The notes under the pieces were generated by a model. That model ran no database searches and had not been told where the DNA came from. It saw nothing but the letters and a program-made list of their open reading frames with translations. Both the position numbers and the translations under genes were made by a program. Source: DASUFI01 sp036274635 (GTDB taxonomy: Bacteria > Planctomycetota > B15-G4). Taken from it: a stretch of 29,969 bases of DNA. Position 1 is the first letter of the stretch; each line of letters opens with the position of its first letter. The stretch lies in the NCBI GenBank assembly GCA_036274635.1, contig DASUFI010000056.1, positions 1-29,969 on the forward strand. The letters are read 5' to 3'. Below are positions 16,504-23,787 of this stretch, in pieces.

Positions 16504-18678
16504 TCAGTTGTATTCCTCCACGATGAAGTTCCGACCGATGGCATAACCCTGTGTCGCGCTCTGGAACGCCATCTTGGTGAGTGGGAAGACCGTCTGGGAC
16601 TTGGGCGCCGTCCACGTCCCGGAATCACGGAAGAGGGCGACTCCGGTGTCGCCTCCGATGCGGATATAGGTTCCGCTGCTGAGGACTTCGACATCGTAGA
16701 GATTCTCCGTCTGGCCAAGCCCCGTGATGACCCGCGAGAACCCTCTGTCCGACGCGCCCTTCTCGTAGATGACCCCGTCATCTCCGACGATCATCGCCGC
16801 CGCCCCGTCTGTGCCCCAGGTCCCCCAGGCGACAACGTCATTGAAGTTCTTCGTCGGCGAACCTTCCACGCTCACGGCGGACCAACTCGAGCCGCCATTG
16901 CTCGTCCCGTAGACGGTTCCGTGGTTACCCGCCACGTAGCCATGGCTCGCATCGAGAAACGACACACCGTTCAACGCGTACGAGCCGGCGGACGTCACCG
17001 ACGACCAGTGCGCTCCGCTGTCGGTCGACTTGATGACCTTGCCGCTGCCTCCCACGGCATAGGCCGTCGTGGAAGAGCTGCTCGGCTCGAAGGCTACCGC
17101 GTTGAGGTCGGGCAGGTTCGACGGGATCTGCGGTGGCGACGCCTGCGAGCTCAGCTGCGTCCACGAGTCGCCGCTGTTCGAGCTGTAGGCCACGAAACCC
17201 GCATTGCCGACGGCCACGCCATAGGTGCCCGACGGCGAGAGGTCGATGCCTGTCCCCTCGGCGCTGTCGCCACCGCAGGACCACGCAGAGGCGTTGCGCC
17301 AGTATTCGCCGCCGTCCGCCGTGAGGAAGATCTGGTAGTTTTGCCCGATGGCGAGGCCGTAGTCGGCATCAGCAAATACCGCGTCGTTGAGGCGGTTGAA
17401 ATAGGTGGTGGCACGGTCCACGATCTCGTTGGACGCGCCATTCTCAAACGTCGCGATCCGCCCGAACATGCCAACGACGCAGCCCCTCGTGTCGCTGATC
17501 CGGGCGACGCCGAAGAGCGGCGGCTGTTGGCCGCAGTGGTTCTCGCCGTCGTTGGTGGTGTCCTTCTCGACCCAGATCGGGCCGCTCGGGGTGCAAGAGG
17601 ATGAACAATCCTCAGCGCATGCGTTGAAGTTACCCGCGATCGAACCGCCGCTGTTGAGGCGGACGAACGTCTGTCCCCCGTAACCTCCCATGATTCCCCA
17701 AGGCTGAGCGCTCGCTCCCATGATGGCCACGTCGTACATCGTCGCGTAATCGCAATTGTGCGCCTCCTGGACCGAGGGATCGAGAACGTCGAAGCACGAC
17801 TCCTGAGTCCAACTGTCGCCACCGTCGTCCGTGCGGAACAAATAGCCGGCCGACGTGCCAGCGCCGCCGGCCATCCAGCCGTCCGAGCTCGGATCGTCGG
17901 GATCGGTGAACGCCATATGCCACAACTCGATGTAGTGGTTGTTGGGGCAGGAGTCGCTCGGAATGGCGTTCCATGACCACGTGGCGCCACCGTCCGACGT
18001 TGTGTAGTAGGCCCGGGCATCCCCGCAGATGATTCCGTTCAGCCAGTGCGTCGACGCTGCCGGATCACGGAAGAAGTGAATGTCGTAGAGATCGTCGGGG
18101 CCATCGGGTTGATCGCTACAATCGATTTGACTTGGCAGGCCGCTTGACGGCCTTGTCCACGTCGTCCAGCCGTTGGACGTTTTTGCAATCGCGCCGTCGT
18201 ACCCGATGACCCAGCCGTGGGTCGAATCGGTCATGAAGATCCCCTGCAACGCTGCCGGGTGCTCGCCGCAGTCGAAGTCGGCCGTGACCAGCGTATCCTT
18301 GATGCGGTTGCTTGGCGACGTGGCCTCTGTCCATTGCTGGCCGTTCGTGGACGCAACCGCCTTCAGGACGATTCCCTGATCGCCAGCGACCCAGCCGGTA
18401 TTCGTGTCGTTGTCCAAGAAGAAGATGTCGAACAGGTTCGCCCGAATGTTCGGCGGCACATCCGCGAAGGCCCATGTCTCGCCTCCGTCAGTCGTGTAGC
18501 GGATGCGCCCGCCGTCCTCCGCGGCGAACCCGTTCTCTGAATCGGTGAACACGACCCTGTTAATTCTGCCGCCTTGGAGGTGGTGAAACGCCGCTTGTGC
18601 GTCGGCTTGCCCAAGGATCGTTATTGTCGTCACGACGACCATCGTGCTGGCACACCTGATCATCTTGTATGCAGTCAT
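16504..18678 (-). CDS. Secreted YCF48/BNR-repeat beta-propeller protein
   Basis: 724 residues from the ATG at 18678, supported by GGAGGG 7 bases upstream. A hydrophobic signal peptide occupies about residues 6-27 (MIRCASTMVVVTTITILG, likely cut near ADAQA). The mature protein consists of repeats of the YCF48/BNR type, such as YTTDGGETW, RTDDGGDSWTQ, YSSNSGDSWTQ, KSTDSGAHWSS and GTSNGGSSWSA. These alternate with 'GWVAGDQGIVLK' / 'GYVAGNHGTVYG' strands, giving a large propeller. Several Cys are clustered in the middle (SCPNNH, NACAEDCSSSCTP). Bacterial homologues are extracellular or periplasmic with unknown ligands; the photosystem-assembly role of plant HCF136/YCF48 is not implied. It lacks the C-terminal domain seen in its neighbour. 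G+C is visibly low (35 of 60 in 17701-17760). Confidence 0.85.
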   Translation of the reverse strand: MTAYKMIRCASTMVVVTTITILGQADAQAAFHHLQGGRINRVVFTDSENGFAAEDGGRIRYTTDGGETWAFADVPPNIRANLFDIFFLDNDTNTGWVAGDQGIVLKAVASTNGQQWTEATSPSNRIKDTLVTADFDCGEHPAALQGIFMTDSTHGWVIGYDGAIAKTSNGWTTWTRPSSGLPSQIDCSDQPDGPDDLYDIHFFRDPAASTHWLNGIICGDARAYYTTSDGGATWSWNAIPSDSCPNNHYIELWHMAFTDPDDPSSDGWMAGGAGTSAGYLFRTDDGGDSWTQESCFDVLDPSVQEAHNCDYATMYDVAIMGASAQPWGIMGGYGGQTFVRLNSGGSIAGNFNACAEDCSSSCTPSGPIWVEKDTTNDGENHCGQQPPLFGVARISDTRGCVVGMFGRIATFENGASNEIVDRATTYFNRLNDAVFADADYGLAIGQNYQIFLTADGGEYWRNASAWSCGGDSAEGTGIDLSPSGTYGVAVGNAGFVAYSSNSGDSWTQLSSQASPPQIPSNLPDLNAVAFEPSSSSTTAYAVGGSGKVIKSTDSGAHWSSVTSAGSYALNGVSFLDASHGYVAGNHGTVYGTSNGGSSWSAVSVEGSPTKNFNDVVAWGTWGTDGAAAMIVGDDGVIYEKGASDRGFSRVITGLGQTENLYDVEVLSSGTYIRIGGDTGVALFRDSGTWTAPKSQTVFPLTKMAFQSATQGYAIGRNFIVEEYN

Positions 18679-18708
18679 GAGTTCACCCTCCAACGTGCCA
18701 TTCTTTGT

Positions 18709-18720
18709 TTTCACGTGAAA
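18709..18720. promoter_or_regulatory. Palindrome in the leader of the YCF48-like gene
   Basis: TTTCACGTGAAA is a perfect 12-bp palindrome 31 bases upstream of the ATG at 18678. It is A/T-rich against its background and fits a dimeric regulator site, but no regulator can be assigned. Confidence 0.3.
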
Positions 18721-18765
18721 TCGCGGCGCCACCATGGTCCCGCGAAGTTACGAACGAGGCTATCC

Positions 18766-18783
18766 CGATGCCGACTGGCATCG
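18766..18783 (-). terminator. Hairpin downstream of the SBBP gene
   Basis: CGATGCC-GACT-GGCATCG is a perfect 7-bp stem with a 4-base loop, 52 bp past the SBBP stop on the minus strand. It is not followed by a T-run, so termination is only possible, not shown. It separates the SBBP gene from the YCF48-like gene downstream of it. Confidence 0.3.
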
Positions 18784-18834
18784 CATTCCGCCAATCCCTC
18801 CCTCCTGCATTCCTCTATCCTCCTCGGGCGACTC

Positions 18835-21396
18835 CTACTGCGCGGTCAATTGCAGCGCGTTACTCGCGCTCCAATCGTGGATCGCCCCGAGATCGTGAAT
18901 CCAGATCTGCGTGGTTAGATCGATCCCCGGCGGAACCGAAGGCCACGTGAACAACAGGTCGAGCGCGCCCTGTGCGTTCGTGACAACGGGCAATAGCAGG
19001 TCAGCTGCCGGAACGAGCACGCCACCCTTGAACGGCGCATCGATCTCGGACAGACCCGCGACGAGGATCGCGGCGGCGCTCGGCTTGGCGCCGCGAGCCG
19101 AGATTCGTGCAGGCGATCCAGTCGTCAGGGCGCCCGATCCCGCGAGGCTTGTCGTGTCTGCCGCACCCTTCAGTCCGCCACCCAGGACCTTCCACGGGAA
19201 CAACGGCAGGCTGAACTTCGCGACCACCATGTCGCCCCCGCCGCCGCCGTAGGTCCCGTCATAGGCTCCCGTCGTCACGGGGATGTTGGTCGAGGACGAG
19301 AGGCAGCCCAAGTACGGCTGCTGGGCAATATCAAGTCCAACCCTCGACAGGTAGTCCGTCGAGTTCCCGCCAAACCAGGTCGAGTACACGAGCGACTCGC
19401 CGAAGGCGTCCAACTTGGTGAGGTGGCAGTCCGAGGCCGGCGTCGGGCCAATGAGCATCGACTGAAAGGCGTCTGGCGTCGTGGGGAAGCCCGAGACGTT
19501 GGATTCGCCAACGACGATGGCATTTCCTGCCGTGTCAACCGCCACGTCTTTCATGAGACTTGTGCCACTTGGAGCACTGGCCCCGAGATAGGTCGACCAG
19601 ACCAATCCGCTGCCATTGGGAAGGAGCTTGGTCACGAAGCCGTCGCCGGGTTCGGTCAGGGCCATAGCGAAGGCACTCGGCGTGACCGGAAAGTCGTCGG
19701 ATGTGGTCAGCCCATCTAGATAGACCGCGGACGCCGCGTCGACTGCGAGCCCGATCGCGCTGTCGTCTCCCTCGTCGCCACCAAGGTAAGTGGCCCAGAG
19801 GAGTTGCGTGCCTGTCGTATCTAGCTTCGCGACATAGGCTTCGTTGTTCGAACCCGGCGGCATCACCGTCTTGAATGCCCCCGGCGTTGCTGGCAGCGGC
19901 GCATCCTGCGCGAGGATCTGACCGCAGAACACGATCTGTGAGTCCGCGTCGAAGGCGATGTCCGATATGCTGCTCGCCTTGAAGTACGTCTGGAAAACCA
20001 GCCGCGACCCATCGGCCGAGAGGCATGCGATCAACTGGTCGCCCGGATCGAAGCTCGTGTCGAAGGCGCCCGGCGTCGCCGGCGGGTTCACGGTGTCCGA
20101 CTCGCCGGCGAGCAGCACGTTGCCCGAGGGCATCAGCGCCGACGCCCAGAGCACCTTGTTGTCCGGGCCCCCGTAGTACGTCGACCAGACGAAGGTGCTG
20201 CCGTCCGCCGAGAGCCGCGTCGCGAAGAAGGCCTGATTGTTGGGAACGCCGGCGTTGAATGGCTCTAGCACGCCGGGCGTCGTCGGGAAGTCGGTGGACG
20301 ACGTGACGCCTGCGACCACGACCGTTCCGTCCTCGTCGACGTCCACGCCGATCGGCGTCTCCGCGTCGCTGCCGCCGACGTAGGTGCCCCACAGCAACGA
20401 TGCGCCGCCGGATGCCAATTCGCCGATCCATGCATCCGTGGCGCCGCCGAGAAGAGGCTGCGCGCTGCCGTGCGTCGTCGGACTCGGCGAAGTTGAGCGG
20501 CAAGTCAAGTAGACACCGCCGTCGGCGCCGACCGCCATGTCCGCGAGCTGCTCCTGGGCGCCACCACCTACGTACGTGGCGTACACGAGGCTTGGGTCGA
20601 TGACCAGTGACCGGGCCGGGTCGTGGCCCGCGACATCGAATCCGAAGTGCAGCGCGCCGTCGGTGGACGGCAACAGACGAAACTGGCCCGCGACCGGCGT
20701 GCGTGCGCCACTCGAGTCTGCGTCCCAAGATGAGCCGATGCGTTGCTCGACGCGCCCCGCTGCAGTCTGCATGGCCAGCACGCTGCCCTCGATCGAGAGG
20801 CTGTCCGCACCGTCTACCGCGAGCACGAGATCCCCGACGTCTGCCCCTGGCGCGGCAAGGACGTCGTACTCGAACCCCTGCGAGCCAACGTGCACCGCGA
20901 GGTCGATCCCCGGAATCACGTCCCGGTACACGACCCTCTCGAAACCGCGCGCGTGGCTGACGCGGATCGAGCCCAGCAGGAAGTTGTGCTGCGTCGGCAG
21001 CGGCCCCTCGCCTTCGGCCGTGAGGCCGCGCGGCAGGCGCAGCACGAGTGGTGCCGGCCACTCGCCCGTCACGCGGTCGGGCACGGGCCGGAAGACGAGC
21101 GCATCCGGGAGCAGCGTCAGGCCGATCCCGCGGTCGCACGCGAAGAACAACACTTCGTCCGGCCACTGGCCGGAGTTCTCGACGAAGCCGTTCAGCGGCG
21201 CGATGACGGGCGCCCGCGCGACAGGCGGTGAGGTGGCACGAACCAACTCAGTCTGCGCGGAGGCAGCTCCTACGCAGCCAGCCGTCGCGATGACGAGGCC
21301 CACGAGGCGCCCGCCCCGCGGGCGCGGACATTCCGCGGCCCGCGCACCCCCAGACGCACCCCTTCGCTTCAGCATCCGGACGGCGCCCCGGTCCAT
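18835..21396 (-). CDS. Secreted SBBP-repeat beta-propeller protein
   Basis: 853 residues from the ATG at 21396, which has GAGG upstream; a start at 21375 is the alternative. The N terminus has an Arg-rich n-region and a hydrophobic core (LVGLVIATAGCVGAASA) forming a signal peptide. Next comes a domain of the kind that often precedes SBBP repeats (NGFVENSGQWPDEVLFFA ... VVYRDVIPGIDLAV ... LVIDPSLVYATYVGG). Then follow at least seven SBBP units of the form 'L.WSTY.GG ... D.A.D..G.....G...S.DFPTTPGAF'. Residues 733-853 form the same C-terminal domain as in the secreted protein at 2182-3612, with FKGG, a central Gly/Leu part, and IHDWSASNALQL near the end. Likely surface-exposed; SBBP proteins are suspected of adhesion or matrix roles, without direct evidence here. 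Confidence 0.87.
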   Translation of the reverse strand: MDRGAVRMLKRRGASGGARAAECPRPRGGRLVGLVIATAGCVGAASAQTELVRATSPPVARAPVIAPLNGFVENSGQWPDEVLFFACDRGIGLTLLPDALVFRPVPDRVTGEWPAPLVLRLPRGLTAEGEGPLPTQHNFLLGSIRVSHARGFERVVYRDVIPGIDLAVHVGSQGFEYDVLAAPGADVGDLVLAVDGADSLSIEGSVLAMQTAAGRVEQRIGSSWDADSSGARTPVAGQFRLLPSTDGALHFGFDVAGHDPARSLVIDPSLVYATYVGGGAQEQLADMAVGADGGVYLTCRSTSPSPTTHGSAQPLLGGATDAWIGELASGGASLLWGTYVGGSDAETPIGVDVDEDGTVVVAGVTSSTDFPTTPGVLEPFNAGVPNNQAFFATRLSADGSTFVWSTYYGGPDNKVLWASALMPSGNVLLAGESDTVNPPATPGAFDTSFDPGDQLIACLSADGSRLVFQTYFKASSISDIAFDADSQIVFCGQILAQDAPLPATPGAFKTVMPPGSNNEAYVAKLDTTGTQLLWATYLGGDEGDDSAIGLAVDAASAVYLDGLTTSDDFPVTPSAFAMALTEPGDGFVTKLLPNGSGLVWSTYLGASAPSGTSLMKDVAVDTAGNAIVVGESNVSGFPTTPDAFQSMLIGPTPASDCHLTKLDAFGESLVYSTWFGGNSTDYLSRVGLDIAQQPYLGCLSSSTNIPVTTGAYDGTYGGGGGDMVVAKFSLPLFPWKVLGGGLKGAADTTSLAGSGALTTGSPARISARGAKPSAAAILVAGLSEIDAPFKGGVLVPAADLLLPVVTNAQGALDLLFTWPSVPPGIDLTTQIWIHDLGAIHDWSASNALQLTAQ

Positions 21397-21442
21397 CGGT
21401 ACGACCCTCGCGGGCCCGGTGTCCCAGTTCGAGCCCACAGGC

Positions 21443-21470
21443 AGGGTAGTCGATCGGCCCCTTCTGTCCA
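21443..21470 (-). promoter_or_regulatory. Candidate promoter of the SBBP gene
   Basis: On the minus strand TGGACA (21470-21465) and TACCCT (21448-21443) are 16 bases apart. Transcription would start near 21436, about 40 bases before the ATG at 21396. Confidence 0.35.
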
Positions 21471-21841
21471 GCAGTGCCCCAGCGATGGCAGGATTTGGCC
21501 CAAACGGGCTCTTGGCGCAAGCCCCGCCCAGGCGGGGGCCGCAAGACGACATTCCCCCAGCAGGACGAAGCCGCTGCCGCGGCTGCCCGGCCCATGTCAT
21601 CCCGATCAAAGCTCACCCCCCGCGCCCCGGGCGAATGCCCCATGGCGGGCGCGACCAACGGAGAGCATCGAGAGCGCTTCCGCGGGCAAGATCATCCCCG
21701 GGCACTGAGCCCGGCCACGCCCGCCTCACCGGAACTCCGACATCGAGAAGGCGCTTTCCCCCAGCCGCGTTCTCTCGGCCGCATCAGGTGGCCCCCCCAA
21801 CGCCCGGCGCGCGGCCTCTCGATGCGTGGAGTTGGACAGCG

Positions 21842-21945
21842 AGGGGTGAAAGCCGCAGGGGCGCTTCGACCGACTTCGGGGCGCGAGGCGATCTGCCGCC
21901 TCGCGCCCCGCCCGAGGTCGAAGCGCCCCTGCGGCTTTCACCCCC
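21842..21945. repeat. Hairpin repeat, copy 2 (inverted relative to copy 1)
   Basis: The outer arms 21847-21866 and 21921-21940 are perfect reverse complements (20/20), and pairing continues three to six bases inward. The 54-bp core (21867-21920) matches copy 1 in reverse complement at 53 of 54 positions. The arms differ from copy 1 near the core, but the differences keep the base pairs. It ends six bases upstream of the etfB -35 box. Confidence 0.85.
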
Positions 21946-21950
21946 GCGCC

Positions 21951-21980
21951 TTGATCGGTGCGCCGCGCCGGCCGTACATT
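21951..21980 (+). promoter_or_regulatory. Sigma-70-type promoter of etfBA
   Basis: TTGATC (21951-21956) and TACATT (21975-21980) are separated by 18 bases. The predicted start near 21987 leaves a leader of about 30 bases before the etfB ATG. The arrangement closely resembles the rph promoter. Confidence 0.5.
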
Positions 21981-22015
21981 GGCGCGCCCATTTTCGCGGG
22001 AACCAGCGCCTTCCG

Positions 22016-22774
22016 ATGAAGATCGTCGCCTGCATCAAGCGTGTCCCGGCCACCGACACGCGCGTCAAGATCGCCGCCGACGGCACCGGCCTCGACCCCA
22101 CGCAGGTCGAGTGGATCATCAACCCCTACGACGAGTTCGCGGTCGAGGGCGCGCTGCGGGTCAAGGAGGCGGCCGGCGCGGGTGAGGTCATCGTGCTGAC
22201 GCTCGGGCCCGCCGACGCCAGCAAGGAGCTGCGCACCTGCCTCGCGATGGGCGCGGACCGCGCCATCCTGATCAAGGACGCCGAGGCCGGCCGGCGCGAC
22301 GCCACCGCCACCGCGGCCGCGCTGGGCGCGGTGCTAGCGGAGCTGAAGCCCGACCTCGTGCTGTGCGGCAAGCAGGCCATCGACCGCGACCAGGGCCAGG
22401 TGGGCCAGCGCCTCGCGCAGCTGCTGGGCGTGCCCTGCGTCACGGAGATCAAGGCGCTGGCCGTGGCCGGCGGCAAGGCCAGCGTGGAGCGCGCGGGCGA
22501 CGACGGCACCACCGAGAAGCTCGAGGTGCCGCTGCCCTGCGTGCTCACCTGCACCAAGGGCCTCAACGAGCCGCGCTACGCCTCGCTCAAGGGCATCATG
22601 GCGGCCAAGAAGAAGCCGCTCGAGGAGCGCGACGCGGCGGGCCTGTCCGACCTGCTGGCCACGCGCGCCATGGAGCTGCCGGCGGCGCGCCCCGAAGGCC
22701 GCATCCTGGGCGAGGGCCCCGCGGCCGTGGACGAGCTGGTGCGCGTGCTGCGCCAGGAAGCCAGGATCCTCTAG
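22016..22774 (+). CDS. etfB: Electron transfer flavoprotein beta subunit
   Basis: 252 residues, normal length. With EtfA it forms the soluble heterodimer that takes electrons from acyl-CoA and other dehydrogenases and passes them to ETF:quinone oxidoreductase. The N terminus KIVACIKRVPATDTRVKI, then WIINPYDEFAVEGALRVKE, the ETF signature region VLTLGPADASKELRTCLAMGADRAILI, and KQAIDRDQGQVGQRLAQLLGVP are family hallmarks. The C-terminal arm (GLNEPRYASLKGIMAAKKKPLEE) that wraps EtfA is present. The ATG at 22016 has only a weak Shine-Dalgarno. etfA follows after 37 bp in one operon. Confidence 0.97.
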   Translation: MKIVACIKRVPATDTRVKIAADGTGLDPTQVEWIINPYDEFAVEGALRVKEAAGAGEVIVLTLGPADASKELRTCLAMGADRAILIKDAEAGRRDATATAAALGAVLAELKPDLVLCGKQAIDRDQGQVGQRLAQLLGVPCVTEIKALAVAGGKASVERAGDDGTTEKLEVPLPCVLTCTKGLNEPRYASLKGIMAAKKKPLEERDAAGLSDLLATRAMELPAARPEGRILGEGPAAVDELVRVLRQEARIL

Positions 22775-22811
22775 AGCGCGGCCCCCGCGCACCCACCGCA
22801 AGGAGACTCAC

Positions 22812-23774
22812 GTGGCCGGCGAGATCCTGGTCATCGCGGAGCAGAAGGACGGCGCGGTCAAGAGCGCCTCGCTGCAGGCCCTGACGGCCGCGGCGGGCCT
22901 CGGCGCGCCCGTGGCCGCGGTGGTCTGCGGGCCGTCCGCGGCCGGCGCGGCGCCCGCGCTGGGGCGCCACGGCGCGGCGCGCGTCATCACCGTGGACGTC
23001 GACACGCGCGACATCGCGGCCTGGGCGGCGTCCGTCGCCGAGGTCGCGCGCGCCGCCGCGCCCTCGGCCGTGCTGCTGGCGCACACGCTGCGCGGCAAGG
23101 ACCTGGGCCCGCGCGTCGCCGCCGCGCTGGGCGCGCCCATGGCCTCCGACTGCATCGAGGTGCGCGCCGAGGGCGGCACGCTCGTGGCGCGCCGCCCGGT
23201 CTACGCCGGCAAGGCGCTGGTCACCGTGGCGCCCAGCCAGGGACCGCTCGTGGTGAGCCTGCGGCCCAACGCCGTCACCGCGCAGGAGCATCCCGCCGCC
23301 GGCGCCGTCTCCTCCGCGCCGCCCGCGGCCGCGCAGCCCGCGCTGGGCGCCGTCATCAAGGAGGTCATGGCCGCCGCCAGCAAGAAGATCGAGCTCACCG
23401 AGGCCTCGATCATCGTGTCGGGCGGGCGCGGCCTGAAGGGCCCCGAGAACTTCGCCATGATCGAGGAGCTCGCCGCCGCCCTCGGCGGGGCCGTGGGCGC
23501 CTCGCGCGCGGTCGTCGACGCCGGCTGGCGCCCGCACACCGACCAGGTGGGCCAGACGGGCAAGACCGTCTCGCCGCAGCTCTACATCGCGGTGGCCATC
23601 AGCGGCGCCATCCAGCACCTCGCCGGCATGCGCACCAGCAAGTACATCGTGGCCATCAACAAGGACCCCGAGGCGCCCATCTTCAAGGTGGCCGACTACG
23701 GGATCGTGGGCGACGCCTTCGAGGTGGTGCCGAAGCTCACCGCGGCGGTGAAGGCCCTCAAGGCGCAGCACTGA
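22812..23774 (+). CDS. etfA: Electron transfer flavoprotein alpha subunit
   Basis: 320 residues with a GTG start preceded by AGGAG at six-base spacing. It carries the FAD of the ETF dimer. The N-terminal domain starts AGEILVIAEQKDGAVKSAS. The C-terminal FAD-binding domain is clear: IIVSGGRGLKGPENFAMIEELAAALGGAVGASRAVVDAGW, QVGQTGKTVSPQLYIAVAISGAIQHLAGM (the ETF alpha signature), SKYIVAINKDPEAPIFKVADYGIVGDAFEVVP. All usual FAD-contact segments are seen, with no sign of the changes found in electron-bifurcating ETFs, though that cannot be settled by eye. Its stop lies nine bases from the stop of the converging minus-strand gene. Confidence 0.97.
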   Translation: MAGEILVIAEQKDGAVKSASLQALTAAAGLGAPVAAVVCGPSAAGAAPALGRHGAARVITVDVDTRDIAAWAASVAEVARAAAPSAVLLAHTLRGKDLGPRVAAALGAPMASDCIEVRAEGGTLVARRPVYAGKALVTVAPSQGPLVVSLRPNAVTAQEHPAAGAVSSAPPAAAQPALGAVIKEVMAAASKKIELTEASIIVSGGRGLKGPENFAMIEELAAALGGAVGASRAVVDAGWRPHTDQVGQTGKTVSPQLYIAVAISGAIQHLAGMRTSKYIVAINKDPEAPIFKVADYGIVGDAFEVVPKLTAAVKALKAQH

Positions 23775-23787
23775 GCGCGCGGCTCAG
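23771..23787. terminator. Short hairpin spanning two convergent stop codons
   Basis: CTGAGC-GCGCG-GCTCAG forms a 6-bp stem that contains the stop codons of both etfA (plus) and the convergent exported-protein gene (minus). No T-run follows on either side, so it is at best a weak bidirectional terminator and may be coincidence arising from two TGA codons facing each other. Confidence 0.25.

Larger units (their letters stand above)
21397..22015. other. Divergent intergenic region between SBBP gene and etfB
   Basis: About 620 bp with no convincing gene. It holds the SBBP promoter candidate (21443-21470, minus), hairpin repeat copy 2 (21842-21945) and the etfB promoter (21951-21980). A GCCCCGCC-CA-GGCGGGGGC hairpin lies near 21523-21541. 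The stretch 21560-21840 shows no further structure I can support. Confidence 0.5.

Noticed and set aside
16504..18678. Annotation of the YCF48-like protein as a photosystem II assembly factor
   Set aside because: Only the repeat fold is shared; there is no sign of photosynthesis, and such propellers are common in non-photosynthetic secreted proteins.
21397..21609. Upstream extension of the SBBP protein by 71 codons
   Set aside because: It would bury the signal peptide; the extension is low-complexity and covers the promoter candidate.
23771..23787. Hairpin over the two convergent stop codons as a designed bidirectional terminator
   Set aside because: The stem is short, lacks T-runs, and facing TGA codons in G+C-rich sequence readily give such complementarity; kept only as a low-confidence feature.
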